From JBBSMX01 sp038232935 (GTDB taxonomy: Bacteria; Bacteroidota; Rhodothermia; Rhodothermales; JANQRZ01): DNA of 64,000 bases. Below the pieces are notes generated by a model that saw only the letters and a program-made list of their open reading frames with translations, did no database searches and was not told where the DNA came from. How positions within the stretch are numbered: the first letter of the stretch is position 1; each line of letters begins with the position of its first letter. The translations under genes were made by a program, and so were the position numbers. Shown piece after piece: positions 26,469 through 36,906 of this stretch. The stretch spans positions 9,362-73,361 of the forward strand of contig JBBSMX010000003.1 in NCBI GenBank assembly GCA_038232935.1, given 5' to 3'.

Positions 26469-27230
26469 ATGAAGCTCTACTCGCTGGTCCTGTTGCTCCA
26501 AGAAGCTGCGACGGAGACCTCGTTCACCAACGAGCTGGTCCAACGTTTTAACGAAGGCGGCGGGTTCATGTGGCCCGTGCTGATCTGTCTCGTCATCGGC
26601 CTCGCCATCGGCATCGAACGAATCATCACGCTCAACATGGCCGACACGAACACGCGCAAGTTCCTCGCCAGTGTGAAGACTGCCCTGGACGAAGGGGGCA
26701 TCAGCCGCGCCCTCGAAGTCTGCGAAAACACGCGCGGCCCCGTCGCCAGCGTGTTCCACGCCGGCCTCCTGCGCGCCGACGAAGGCATCACTGCTGTGGA
26801 GAAGGCCGTCGTCTCGTACGGCTCGATCGAGATGAGCTTCCTCGAGCGCGGCCTCGTGTGGCTGAGCCTGTTCATCTCAGCCGCTCCTATGCTCGGGTTC
26901 CTCGGAACCGTGTGGGGCATGGTCCAGGCTTTCGATGCCATCGAGGAGGCCGGCGACATCTCGCCGAGCCTCGTCGCCGGCGGTATCAAAGTCGCGCTGC
27001 TGACGACGGTCGCGGGCCTCATCGTCGCGCTCGTCCTGCAGTTCTTCTACAACTACGCCGTCTCCAAGATCGACCGGATCGTGGTCGAGATGGAGGAGGC
27101 GTCGGTCGAGTTGATCGACTCGCTCGTGCTGATGGAGGGGGGCCGCCCGTTGGCTGAGCCCGTCGCCGTGAAGAGCATCCCGCGCCCGGCCTCGGACGCT
27201 GGCGACGACCTTACCGGCACGCGCATCTGA
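26469..27230 (+). CDS. exbB: MotA/TolQ/ExbB proton channel family protein
   Basis: 253-residue inner-membrane protein with three predicted helices: FMWPVLICLVIGLAIGI (about 33-50), ERGLVWLSLFISAAPMLGFLGTVWGM (about 122-148) and GGIKVALLTTVAGLIVALVLQFFY (about 172-196). The TM2 segment with GFLGTVWGM and the TM3 segment with the conserved Thr residues are the family channel motifs. With ExbD it uses the proton gradient to energise TonB-dependent outer-membrane transport or Tol-like functions. It is followed by a small membrane protein and two exbD genes; no tonB is seen in the window. The RBS GGAGG lies 6 nt before the ATG. Confidence 0.93.
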   Translation: MKLYSLVLLLQEAATETSFTNELVQRFNEGGGFMWPVLICLVIGLAIGIERIITLNMADTNTRKFLASVKTALDEGGISRALEVCENTRGPVASVFHAGLLRADEGITAVEKAVVSYGSIEMSFLERGLVWLSLFISAAPMLGFLGTVWGMVQAFDAIEEAGDISPSLVAGGIKVALLTTVAGLIVALVLQFFYNYAVSKIDRIVVEMEEASVELIDSLVLMEGGRPLAEPVAVKSIPRPASDAGDDLTGTRI

Positions 27231-27250
27231 GGCCTCGCTGCTGTCCCGTG

Positions 27251-27279
27251 GTAGGGGTGCCGGCTCCGGTCGCCCCTAC
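27251..27279. repeat. GTAGGGGC-type palindrome in the exbB operon
   Basis: GTAGGGGTGCCGG and CCGGTCGCCCCTAC form an imperfect palindrome, followed by an extra half copy (GCGCCCCTACC, 27288-27298). It sits between exbB and the small membrane protein gene. Confidence 0.65.
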
Positions 27280-27321
27280 CATCACTGCGCCCCTACCTTC
27301 ACTCTAGAACGGACTGACACT

Positions 27322-27609
27322 ATGGAAGGGCTCGTTCCCATCGCTATCTGGTTGTCGCTGGCGATGCTCGCCATCGGTTTCCTCGTCGTCATCGTCTTCG
27401 GGATCAAAAGCCTGGCCTCTGGGAAACACCGGCTCTGGTCGGTTGCAGCGATGTTGCTCCCGCTCGTGGTCTTCGGCATCTGCTACGTCATCAGCCTAGG
27501 AAACCCGGACCCGGCTACCGCCGCCGCGATCCTGACGGCGATCGTCCTGCTCGCCGCCGGAGTCATCGCCGTCCTCATTACCGGCGTCAAAGGCATCATC
27601 GGCTTCTAG
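27322..27609 (+). CDS. Small three-helix membrane protein in the exbB-exbD operon
   Basis: 95 residues, almost entirely hydrophobic, with helices at about 7-29 (IWLSLAMLAIGFLVVIVFGI), 38-58 (LWSVAAMLLPLVVFGICYVI) and 67-94 (AILTAIVLLAAGVIAVLITGV). No recognised family. Its position between exbB and the first exbD gene suggests an accessory role in the same energy-transducing complex, which is inference from context only. Confidence 0.7.
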   Translation: MEGLVPIAIWLSLAMLAIGFLVVIVFGIKSLASGKHRLWSVAAMLLPLVVFGICYVISLGNPDPATAAAILTAIVLLAAGVIAVLITGVKGIIGF

Positions 27610-27702
27610 AGGCGGGAGGCTGCCGGCGCACACGAAGCCCCCGGCGCGTCTCGTTCTACTCTTCCCTCGGAAGCCTTCCTCGTCCCTAATCCCTACCGCG
27701 TC

Positions 27703-28284
27703 ATGGGTCTGCTCAAGCGCCGCACCAGCCGCGAGGCCGAAATCCCTACCGCCTCGATGGCGGACATCGCGTTCCTCCTGCTGATCTTCTTCCTCGTCAC
27801 GACTACCATCGACGTGGACACAGGGATCTACATGGAACTGCCGCCGCCGCTTGACGAGAACACCCCGCCGCCGGAGATCCCGGACCGTAACATCCTCACG
27901 GTCCTCGTAAACTCACAGGGCGACGTGCTCCTCGAAAAAGAGTTCGTCCAAATCAACGACATCCGTCCGAGCGTCAAGCGCTTCGTGGCGAACCGGGGCG
28001 CGGACCCGACGCTCTCGGACAGCCCGGGCAAGGCCATCGTTTCCTTCAAGACAGAGCGGCAGTCGAAGTACGAGCAGTACGTCAAGGTGCTCGACGAGAT
28101 CAAGATGGGCTTCAACGAGCTTCGTAGCGAGGAGGCGCGGGCGCGCGGCTTCCGTGACTACGCCGACTACCGAGCCCGCCTCCCCGAAGGGGCCGAAGAC
28201 GAAATCTCGGCGGAGTACCCCTACCGCATTTCAATCGCCGAGCCCGACGCCACGAACCCCTCCGCTGAGGGGACCGGGGCCTGA
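27703..28284 (+). CDS. exbD: ExbD/TolR family biopolymer transport protein (first copy)
   Basis: 193 residues. The single N-terminal helix carries the proton-accepting Asp in IPTASMADIAFLLLIFFLVTT (about residues 12-32). The periplasmic part begins with MELPPPLDENTPPPEIPDRN and is longer than usual, with an extra C-terminal ~50 residues (ARARGFRDYADYRARLPEGAEDE) absent from the second copy. It would form the stator or plug of the ExbB channel. The second exbD gene follows after 39 nt; paired exbD copies of different length are common in Bacteroidota. Confidence 0.92.
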   Translation: MGLLKRRTSREAEIPTASMADIAFLLLIFFLVTTTIDVDTGIYMELPPPLDENTPPPEIPDRNILTVLVNSQGDVLLEKEFVQINDIRPSVKRFVANRGADPTLSDSPGKAIVSFKTERQSKYEQYVKVLDEIKMGFNELRSEEARARGFRDYADYRARLPEGAEDEISAEYPYRISIAEPDATNPSAEGTGA

Positions 28285-28323
28285 GTGCTCGCGCCGCCTC
28301 TCACCTGACTGCTAACGACGCCC

Positions 28324-28776
28324 ATGTCGGTTCACTTCAAAAAGAAAGCCCGCGCCAAGCAGGAGATCCCGACGGCCTCGCTGCCGGACATCATCTTCAT
28401 GCTGCTCATCTTCTTCATGGTCACGACGGTGCTTCGTGAGGTGGACCTGAAGGTGCGCGTCCAACTTCCGGATGCCGAGGCGATCCAGAAGATCGAGCAG
28501 AAGCGGCTCGTCTCGTACGTCTACATCGGGCCGGAGAAGCTCGCCGGCAACCAGCTCGGCGAGAACCGCGTGCAGATCGACGACGCGCTCATTCCAGTGA
28601 TGACCGAGATCCGGCAAATCTTATTCCGCCGGCTCCAGGATGAGCCCCGCACCATCATCTCGCTCCGTGTGGACGAGGAGTCGGAAACGGGCATCCTCTA
28701 CGACGTACAGCAGGAGCTGCGCGAGGCAGGGACGCTGCGTATCAATTATTCGACAAAGCGCCTGAGCCCGTCGTAG
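28324..28776 (+). CDS. exbD: ExbD/TolR family biopolymer transport protein (second copy)
   Basis: 150 residues, the ordinary ExbD length. The transmembrane helix with the essential Asp is IPTASLPDIIFMLLIFFMVTTV (about residues 16-38), followed by REVDLKVRVQLPDAE and a periplasmic domain ending RINYSTKRLSPS. It likely partners the first ExbD and ExbB in a hetero-oligomeric energy transducer. A strong intrinsic terminator 30 nt after the stop ends the operon. Confidence 0.93.
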   Translation: MSVHFKKKARAKQEIPTASLPDIIFMLLIFFMVTTVLREVDLKVRVQLPDAEAIQKIEQKRLVSYVYIGPEKLAGNQLGENRVQIDDALIPVMTEIRQILFRRLQDEPRTIISLRVDEESETGILYDVQQELREAGTLRINYSTKRLSPS

Positions 28777-28805
28777 GGCGCCCGCCCCGATCCTATCTTT
28801 CTAGA

Positions 28806-28840
28806 CGAAACGAGCCCTGCCGAGTGCAGGGCTTTTTCGT
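28806..28840 (+). terminator. Intrinsic terminator of the exbB-exbD operon
   Basis: AGCCCTGC, 5-nt loop, GCAGGGCT followed by TTTTT, with flanking ACGAAA/TTTCGT-type complementarity. A classical Rho-independent terminator. Confidence 0.9.
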
Positions 28841-28869
28841 TACGCACCGCCCGTCTATTCCCCTCTCCC

Positions 28870-29889
28870 ATGGCCTACTCCATCACCCTGTTGCCTGGCG
28901 ACGGCATCGGCCCCGAAGTCACGAACGCTACCCTCCGCGTCCTCGAAGCCACCGGCCTCGATTTCGATTGGGACGAGCAGGTGGCGGGGATGGCGGCGTA
29001 TGAAACGGGCGGCGACCCGCTGCCCGAGGCCGTGGTGGATTCTATTCGGCGCAACGGGATCGCGCTGAAAGGGCCACTCACTACGCCCGTCGGCACCGGC
29101 TTTCGGAGCGCGAACGTGAAGCTCCGGCAGGTGCTGGACCTCTACGCCAACGTCCGCCCGTGCGTCTCGCTGCCGAACACGCGGGCGCGCTACGAGAACA
29201 TCGACCTGCTCATCTTCCGCGAGAACACGGAGGGCCTCTACGCCGGGATCGAGTACTTCGATGAGCGCAACCAGATTGCCGACTCGATTGCCCGCGTGAC
29301 CCGCAAGGGGTCGGAGAAGATCATTCGCTTCGCCTTCGAGCAGGCGACGAAGATGGACCGCAAGCGGATCACGCTCGTCCACAAGGCGAACATCCTCAAG
29401 AAGACGGGCGGGATGTTTTTGGATATCGGCCGCGAGATTTCACGGGACTACCCGGAGATGGAGTTCGATGACCGGATCGTGGACAACATGGCGATGCAGC
29501 TCGTCGTCTATCCCGAGCGCTACGACTGCATCGTGACGACGAACCTGTTCGGGGACATCCTGAGCGACCTCGCGGCTGGGCTCGTCGGCGGCCTCGGCGT
29601 GACGGGCGGTGCCAACATCGGCGACGAGTACGCGGTCTTCGAGGCTGTGCACGGCTCGGCCCCGGACATCGCCGGGCAGGGCAAAGCGAACCCGACCGCG
29701 ATGATCCGCTCGGGCGAGATGATGCTCCGCTACCTCGGCGAAAAGGCAGCGGCCAACGCCATCGGCGACGCGATCCATGAGGTGTACGCTGAGGGTACGC
29801 ACCTCACCTCCGACCTCGGCGGCTCCGTCTCGACGGACGAGTTCGCTGCTCACCTCGGCGAGCGCGTCGCCTCGCACGTCGCAGCCTGA
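28870..29889 (+). CDS. NAD-dependent isocitrate dehydrogenase (isocitrate/isopropylmalate dehydrogenase family)
   Basis: 339-residue beta-decarboxylating dehydrogenase. N-terminal ITLLPGDGIGPEV, substrate site with FRENTEGLYAGIE, HKANILKKTGGMF, metal-binding NLFGDILSDLAAGLVGGLG and the coenzyme loop VHGSAPDIAGQGKANP. The phosphorylation-loop Ser/Asn pattern (VGTGFRSANVKLRQ) and length point to NAD-type isocitrate dehydrogenase of the TCA cycle rather than LeuB; homoisocitrate or tartrate enzymes remain possible. It starts 30 nt after the exbD terminator, so it should have its own promoter. The next gene (DUF4293) follows after 64 nt. Confidence 0.88.
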   Translation: MAYSITLLPGDGIGPEVTNATLRVLEATGLDFDWDEQVAGMAAYETGGDPLPEAVVDSIRRNGIALKGPLTTPVGTGFRSANVKLRQVLDLYANVRPCVSLPNTRARYENIDLLIFRENTEGLYAGIEYFDERNQIADSIARVTRKGSEKIIRFAFEQATKMDRKRITLVHKANILKKTGGMFLDIGREISRDYPEMEFDDRIVDNMAMQLVVYPERYDCIVTTNLFGDILSDLAAGLVGGLGVTGGANIGDEYAVFEAVHGSAPDIAGQGKANPTAMIRSGEMMLRYLGEKAAANAIGDAIHEVYAEGTHLTSDLGGSVSTDEFAAHLGERVASHVAA

Positions 29890-29953
29890 CCTCTCTTCGT
29901 ACTACTCTCCCGCAGGGGGACGACGGACCGAGTCCCCACTGCGCTTTGAACCG

Positions 29954-30379
29954 ATGATTCAACGCCTTCAGTCCCTCTACCTCCTGTTCGCCGCTGCCTT
30001 CCTCGCGCTCTTCCTCGTCGTCGGGGGGGTGTGGCGCACCGTGATCGCCGTAACCTATCCCTGGGTGACGCCGGTCTCGATCACGCTGTGCGGGTTCGCG
30101 GCGCTCGCGGCGCTCGTGGCCGTGTTCCTGTACAAGGACCGCAAGACGCAGCGGAAGGTGGTGCTGGCCGCGCAGTGGCTGGACCTCGCGCTCGTGGTCG
30201 TCCTCGTGGGGTGCCTCGCCGCGCTCAACCTCCGCGCCGAGGTGGTCCTCGGAGTGGATGCTACGGCGGCCTATCTCACGCTCCTCCTGCCCATCGTGGC
30301 GTACGTCTTCCTCCGACTCGCCCGTGGCGGAGTGGAGAAAGACATCGCCCTCGTCCGCTCCATGGACCGGCTGCGATAG
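29954..30379 (+). CDS. DUF4293 family membrane protein
   Basis: 141 residues with four predicted helices. The start MIQRLQSLYLLFAAAFLALF matches the characteristic N-terminus of this Bacteroidota-specific family, followed by helices near 38-58, 72-92 and 103-125. Function unknown. The ATG at 29954 was chosen by that signature over longer in-frame starts that overlap the icd gene. Its stop is followed by an inverted repeat that runs into the next gene. Confidence 0.82.
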   Translation: MIQRLQSLYLLFAAAFLALFLVVGGVWRTVIAVTYPWVTPVSITLCGFAALAALVAVFLYKDRKTQRKVVLAAQWLDLALVVVLVGCLAALNLRAEVVLGVDATAAYLTLLLPIVAYVFLRLARGGVEKDIALVRSMDRLR

Positions 30380-30397
30380 GGCGCTCCGTGCCGGTTG

Positions 30398-30483
30398 TTA
30401 GTTTCTGGCTTTTCGTTCCTGGTTAATGAAGACGATCGAGCGCGCCCAACCAGAAACGAGAGACGAGAAACCGGAAACTGAAG
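30398..30483. repeat. Inverted repeat whose right arm encodes the N-terminus of the EamA transporter
   Basis: Left arm TTAGTTTCTGGCTTTTCG.TCCTGGTTAA (30398-30425) pairs imperfectly with right arm CCAACCAGAAACGAGAGACG.GAAACCGGAAACTGAA (30447-30483). The ATG at 30426 lies between the arms, so the right arm is translated as QPETRDEKPETE. Confidence 0.65.
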
Positions 30484-31358
30484 TCCCGCCTCGGGTCTGG
30501 CTCATCCTCATCGTCGGGCTCGTCTCGCTCGGGATCAGCGCGATCCTCATCCGGTTCGCCAGCTCGGCACCCGGCCTTGCCATCGCCGTCTGGCGAACGG
30601 TGTTCGCGACCGTGCTGCTGGCACCCTTCGCGCTGCCGAAGATCGGGCCGGAGGTGCGGCGGTTCACGGGGCGGGATTGGCGGCTGATCCTCACGGCTGG
30701 CGTTTTCCTCGGGCTCCATTTCATCGTGTGGATCGAGTCGCTATACCACACGAGTGTGGCGAGCGCCACGGTGCTGGTGACGACGAGCCCGCTGTTCATC
30801 GCCGTCCTCGGCTTTCTCGTCCTGCGCGAGCGGCTGGCGCTGCGGACCGTCGTGGCGATTGTGGTGGCGGTAGTGGGGGCGGCGCTCATCGGGCTGGGCG
30901 ATGCCTCCGACGCGGCCTTTCCGAATGCGGTGCTCGGCAACGGCCTCGCGCTCACGGCATCGTTGCTGGTGGCGGTCTACCTGCTGATCGGCCGCGCTGT
31001 GCGGCAGCACACCTCGTTTCTCGCGTACCTCTTCCCGCTGTACGCGACGGCGGCGGCGACGATCCTCGCCGTTGCGCTCGTGCGCGGCACGCCGCTCGTG
31101 CAGCCGTGGCCGATCCTCGCGCTCTGTCTGGCGATGGCGGTGCTGCCCCAACTCATCGGGCACGGCTCGTTCAACTACGCCGTGAAGTACTTCCCGGCGG
31201 CCCTGCTCGGCCTGCTGTCCCTCGCGGAGCCCATCGTGTCCTCGATCCTCGCGTCCGTGCTGTTCGGCGAGGTGCCGGGGCCGCTCGCCCTTCTGGGCAT
31301 GGTGGTGGTGGTGGGGTCGATCGCCGTCGTGTTCGCCCCGCGCCTGCGCCGCTCGTAG
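30426..31358 (+). CDS. DMT family (EamA) transporter
   Basis: 310-residue inner-membrane protein with ten predicted helices in two EamA repeats (about residues 27-157 and 170-306). Repeat signatures: SAILIRFASSAPGLAIAVWR, SLYHTSVASATVLVTTSPLF, then GHGSFNYAVKYFPAALLGLLSLAEPIVSSILASVLFGE. A drug/metabolite exporter; substrate unknown. The first ~20 residues (before PPRVWLILIVGL) are hydrophilic and encoded by a palindromic repeat, so either the protein has acquired a repeat-derived cytoplasmic tail or the true start lies downstream; no in-frame ATG is seen before the first helix. It converges with a glycosyltransferase gene 8 nt away. Confidence 0.9.
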   Translation: MKTIERAQPETRDEKPETEVPPRVWLILIVGLVSLGISAILIRFASSAPGLAIAVWRTVFATVLLAPFALPKIGPEVRRFTGRDWRLILTAGVFLGLHFIVWIESLYHTSVASATVLVTTSPLFIAVLGFLVLRERLALRTVVAIVVAVVGAALIGLGDASDAAFPNAVLGNGLALTASLLVAVYLLIGRAVRQHTSFLAYLFPLYATAAATILAVALVRGTPLVQPWPILALCLAMAVLPQLIGHGSFNYAVKYFPAALLGLLSLAEPIVSSILASVLFGEVPGPLALLGMVVVVGSIAVVFAPRLRRS

Positions 31359-31366
31359 GCGTGGCG

Positions 31367-32395
31367 TTACGGCAGCGGGCGGAAGTGTTCTGCCGGTAGA
31401 TCGTCGAACGTTTTGTGGCCGCCGAGGAAATAATCACGGACGATGCTGGCGTCGTAGGGCGGGAGGACGAGGGGCTCGTCGTCCGATGGCGGCGTGTAGT
31501 GCTTCCGCAGTTTTCGGAAGTCGAAATGTGCCCGGCGGATGGCATCGACCTCGGCGAGGCGGCCGGCGGCGAGGGCGCGCGCGGCAGCGAGCGTGTCGAG
31601 GGCGTAGCGGCCGACGACGACGCGGCGGAAGTGACGGGGCGGGAGGTTCTTCCAGAGCAGCAGGAAGCTGTTGCGGAAATTGTAGTACGTCTTGCGCGGG
31701 TTGCCCTGGGGGAGCGAGCCGCCGCCGATGTGGTAGACCTCGCTCCGGGGCTCGACGCGGACGCGCCACCCCGCCCGCCACAGCCGCCAGCACAGGTCGA
31801 TCTCTTCCATGTGCATCACGAACCGCTCGTCCAGCAGCCCCACCTCGTCGAGGGCGGACCGCCGGAGGAGGAGCGCGGCCCCCGTCGCCCAAAACACGTC
31901 GCGCGCGTCGTCATACTGCCCCCCGTCTCGCTCCAGCGTGTCGAAGACCCGTCCGCGCGTGAAGGGATAGGCGTAGCGGTCGAGAAAGCCGCCGCTCGCG
32001 CCGGCGTACTCGAACCGCTCGCGGTCGTCGTACTGAAGCAGCTTGGGCTGCACGGCAGCGACGTCCGGTTGCGCCTCCATCGCCTCCACGAGCGGCGTCA
32101 GCCAGCCCGGCGGCACCTCGACGTCGTTGTTCAGCAGGCAGACGTACGCGCCCGTCGTGTGGGGGATCGCCTCGTTGTTGCCCCGGCAGAACAGCCAGTT
32201 CTCCGGATGCCGCACGACCTTCACGGACGGGAATTGCTCGGCCACCCACTCGGTCGATCCGTCTGTCGAAGCATTGTCTGCGAGGACGATTTCGAGGTCG
32301 GGATAGTCTGTGGCGACGGCGGATGGGAGGCACTGCCGGAGGAGCGGCAGCGCGTTCCAGCTCACGATGACGATGGAGACGCGGGGGAGAGGCAT
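31367..32395 (-). CDS. Glycosyltransferase family 2 protein (rhamnosyltransferase-like)
   Basis: 342 residues. GT-A core: VSIVIVSWNALPLLRQCL, IVLADNASTDGSTEWV, VCLLNNDVEVPPGWL (DxD region with the metal-binding Asp), and MHMEEIDLCWRLWRAGWRV with the catalytic ED-type motif, followed by YHIGGGSLP and NFRNSFLLLWKN. This layout is typical of O-antigen/rhamnan GT2 enzymes working on nucleotide sugars at the membrane. A ~100-residue C-terminal helical tail follows. No polysaccharide cluster surrounds it, so the acceptor is unknown. Confidence 0.9.
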   Translation of the reverse strand: MPLPRVSIVIVSWNALPLLRQCLPSAVATDYPDLEIVLADNASTDGSTEWVAEQFPSVKVVRHPENWLFCRGNNEAIPHTTGAYVCLLNNDVEVPPGWLTPLVEAMEAQPDVAAVQPKLLQYDDRERFEYAGASGGFLDRYAYPFTRGRVFDTLERDGGQYDDARDVFWATGAALLLRRSALDEVGLLDERFVMHMEEIDLCWRLWRAGWRVRVEPRSEVYHIGGGSLPQGNPRKTYYNFRNSFLLLWKNLPPRHFRRVVVGRYALDTLAAARALAAGRLAEVDAIRRAHFDFRKLRKHYTPPSDDEPLVLPPYDASIVRDYFLGGHKTFDDLPAEHFRPLP

Positions 32396-32465
32396 GGGGC
32401 AGACGCAGCGAGGGCCGGGAATCTACGCGATCCCCGGCCCCGGTGCCTGCTGGTACGGACTGTGC

Positions 32466-33068
32466 CTACAGGTCGAGGTCGAAAGTGACGCGCTCGATGT
32501 CGAGCGTACCCTGACAGTCGCCGGGGTTGTCCACGACGAGGCCGGCATCGAAGTCGCCGCTGTTGAGGGCCGATTCTACGGCGCTCCGGATCTGGTCGGC
32601 GGTGAGAGACGCGCTGACGGGGCAGACCTCGGCGTCGATGGCTTCGCAGAGCCGCGCGCGGTCGTAGTCGGCGCTGGCGTAGCCCACGGACACGGCGCTG
32701 ACCACGTCGTCCACGATATCGACGGTTCCCGTCACAGCAGGCGTGGCGTCGATGAGGAGGGTAGCGGCGAGGGTGCACGTCCCCGTGGTGCCCGCCGTGC
32801 CACGCGTGGCGACCGGCGTGAACGTGACGTCGTCCCGGCTGATGATGATGTCGTCTACGCCGGGCGAGCCGGGGATGTCCTGGCCGATGCTGACCGAACT
32901 GGTCTGGTACGCGACGGCGTTGGGGGCGACGGGGATCGCGTTGCCTGCGCTACCGAGAGGAACGTCGATGTCATCGAGCCCTGCGACGCTTTCGATGGCA
33001 TCGCAGCCAGTGAGCACGCACGGAGCGAAGAGGAAGACGAGAGAGAGAAAACGGGTGGTAGTTCGCAT
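32466..33068 (-). CDS. Hypothetical lipoprotein, 200 aa
   Basis: Lipoprotein signal MRTTTRFLSLVFLFAPCVLTGC with the lipobox LTGC at residues 19-22. The mature part is beta-rich and acidic (SVSIGQDIPGSPGVDDIIIS, TGTVDIVDDVVSAVSVGYAS) with four later cysteines, two of them in RLCEAIDAEVCPVS. It ends in DIERVTFDLDL. No family recognised; probably an outer-membrane surface lipoprotein. The ATG at 33068 gives the full signal peptide. It lies 70 nt upstream of the GT2 gene; a shared transcript is possible. Confidence 0.7.
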   Translation of the reverse strand: MRTTTRFLSLVFLFAPCVLTGCDAIESVAGLDDIDVPLGSAGNAIPVAPNAVAYQTSSVSIGQDIPGSPGVDDIIISRDDVTFTPVATRGTAGTTGTCTLAATLLIDATPAVTGTVDIVDDVVSAVSVGYASADYDRARLCEAIDAEVCPVSASLTADQIRSAVESALNSGDFDAGLVVDNPGDCQGTLDIERVTFDLDL

Positions 33069-33220
33069 GGGGTACGGGAGGTCACGTAGGGAAGGAACTT
33101 TGAAAGCCGGCGGTCGGACGGATGACGACCGTGCACCCACTGCGTATCGGCACCTCGGGCTAATACATGAAGGCCGGCGCATCGAGACGCCCCCCACCAG
33201 GAACGTCGGATGCGCCGGCC

Positions 33221-33242
33221 GCCCCCTCCATTATCAGGGGGC
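33221..33242. other. Short GC hairpin between lipoprotein gene and recQ
   Basis: GCCCCCT (33221-33227) and AGGGGGC (33236-33242) form a 7-bp perfect stem. There is no U-tract. It lies in the 267-bp divergent gap 33069-33335, which must hold the promoters of both the lipoprotein gene and recQ; I see no clear -35/-10 pair. Confidence 0.35.
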
Positions 33243-33335
33243 CTCGATCATTATCCTGTAGCCCTAGACAAGAGCGTGCCGCCGATGTAACCTCTCGTCA
33301 CTTTTTTTACCCTCGTGCTCTGAAGTCGCTCTTTT

Positions 33336-35305
<1,970 letters not shown>

Positions 35306-35309
<4 letters not shown>

Positions 35310-35319
35310 GGGCGAACGG
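35306..35319. repeat. Half GTAGGGGC repeat overlapping the recQ stop
   Basis: GTAGGGGCGAACGG, matching 11 of the 14 bases of one arm of the perfect palindrome at 2116-2143. As there, bases 2-4 are the TAG stop codon of the upstream gene. Confidence 0.55.
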
Positions 35320-35329
35320 ATGCGGCCTG

Positions 35330-36820
35330 TCAGCGCACGAGCGTGACCGGCCGCGACGCCTCGAACGTTTCGCCCGTGGCGCGGACGACGTACGAGCCGC
35401 CCGGCAGCCCGGCTGCGTCGAACGTGAGCCGCCGCGTCTCGCCCGCCGCGAGGAGCCCGGTATAGAGTTCCGCCACGCGGCGGCCCAGCACGTCGAACAC
35501 CGCCACCTCGACGGGCTGTGCGGTCGGGGCCGTCAGCTCCACCGTCGTGCGTGTGCCGAAGGGGTTCGGATAGGCCGTCAACGTGACGCCTTCAGTCGGC
35601 GCGGCCGTAGGGCCGGTGCCCGTCGCCTGCCCGAGGCGGGGTTGCAGCACGAACAACCCCCGGCTCATGTCGGAGACGACGACGATCCCGCTCTCGAAGA
35701 ACGGATACACCCCAAACGCGCCGTCGAAGCCGGTCGCGTCGTTCTCCGGGTGCGTGTCGAAAAAGGCCGCTTCCGTGAGCGTCCCGGCGTCGATCCCGGC
35801 GAGGTCGAGGATGCGGAGGCCGGACGTGTAGTTGGCTTGAAACGCGAAGCCGTCGCGGACGAAGAGGTTGTGGTCGGTGGAGGAGGCCGGGCCGACGTAC
35901 TCGAACGAGAACGCCGGCTCGTCCAAGTCCGACACGTCGAAGACGAGGGTGCGGGTGTTGGTCGAGAAGGTCGATTCGTCGAATTCGTCGTCGAGGAGGA
36001 AGTGGCGGCCGTCCTCGGTCAGCCACCCCTGGTGGGCGTAGGCCTCGTTCGGGTACGGGGAGTCGGCGATAAGGGTGGGGTTCTTCTTGTCCGTCACGTC
36101 CACAATCGCGAGCGTCCCGGTGCCCGGTGCCGAGCCGAAGCAGACCTCGGATCCCCGGTAGTCAGTGTCGGGGCCGTCATAGGTCACGCACTGGAGGTCG
36201 TGGAACTCGGAGCCGGGGTAGTGGAAGCAGCCGGCGAACGTCGGGCTCTGCGGCTGGCGGACGTCGACGATGTGGAGCCCGTCGTCGCACGTGCCCGAGC
36301 CGGTGAAGACGAGATAGGCGAAGCCCGAGGTTTCGTCGATTGCGATGTTGTGCGGGTCCGTCCCGTCGGTGTAGAGTGCGTCGGCGGTGAACACGGCAGG
36401 GGGACTCGTCACGTTGCGCAGCCGGGTGAGGTCGAACACCTGTACGGGCGCGAGGCCGCTATCGGTGCCGAGGAAGACGTGGTCCGCGTACACCTTCGCG
36501 TCGCGGGCGACGGCCTGCGACGGTGCGGCCAGGGTGCCGACGACGACGGGGGCCATCGGGTCGCTGAGGTCCACGAACGCGGTGTGGTCGTACTGGTTGA
36601 TGATCGCGTACTCGACGCCCGTCTCGGGGTCCGTCCACCCCCAGATATCACTGGACGACTGGTTGAAGTCAGGCGTTGCGTTGAGCGGCAGCCGGGCGAG
36701 TAGGTCTACGTCCCGGCATGCATACTCCCCGGCCATCCCGTCCACGCACGGTACAGGCTGGGCCACGGCGAGCGAGGGCAGCAGGGCGAGGGCGAGCAGC
36801 GTGGGGCGCAGACGAGGCAT
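35330..36820 (-). CDS. Choice-of-anchor B family protein with type IX sorting domain (paralogue 1)
   Basis: 496-residue secreted protein. Signal peptide LLALALLPSLAVAQ, then CVDGMAGEYACRDVDLLARL, a beta-propeller-like body with repeated LVIVD-type strands (AFVDLSDPMAPVVVGTL, LHIVDVRQPQSPTFAGCF, LAIVDVTDKKNPTLIA) and family motifs SDIWGWTDPETGVEYA, DPHNIAIDE and HQGWLTEDGRHFLLDDE. The last ~80 residues (AYPNPFGTRTTVEL..VFDVLGRRVAELY..GGSYVVR) form a T9SS type A sorting domain. It is the last of three tandem paralogues on this strand. A role on the cell surface or in the medium is likely; no activity is known for the family. Confidence 0.9.
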   Translation of the reverse strand: MPRLRPTLLALALLPSLAVAQPVPCVDGMAGEYACRDVDLLARLPLNATPDFNQSSSDIWGWTDPETGVEYAIINQYDHTAFVDLSDPMAPVVVGTLAAPSQAVARDAKVYADHVFLGTDSGLAPVQVFDLTRLRNVTSPPAVFTADALYTDGTDPHNIAIDETSGFAYLVFTGSGTCDDGLHIVDVRQPQSPTFAGCFHYPGSEFHDLQCVTYDGPDTDYRGSEVCFGSAPGTGTLAIVDVTDKKNPTLIADSPYPNEAYAHQGWLTEDGRHFLLDDEFDESTFSTNTRTLVFDVSDLDEPAFSFEYVGPASSTDHNLFVRDGFAFQANYTSGLRILDLAGIDAGTLTEAAFFDTHPENDATGFDGAFGVYPFFESGIVVVSDMSRGLFVLQPRLGQATGTGPTAAPTEGVTLTAYPNPFGTRTTVELTAPTAQPVEVAVFDVLGRRVAELYTGLLAAGETRRLTFDAAGLPGGSYVVRATGETFEASRPVTLVR

Positions 36821-36906
36821 GATGGTGCGGTCGGGTTTAAACGATACGCGGCGGCCCGGCATGGAAGGCCGAACCGCCGCGCAGTAATCGGGGGAGGGCG
36901 GGAGGC

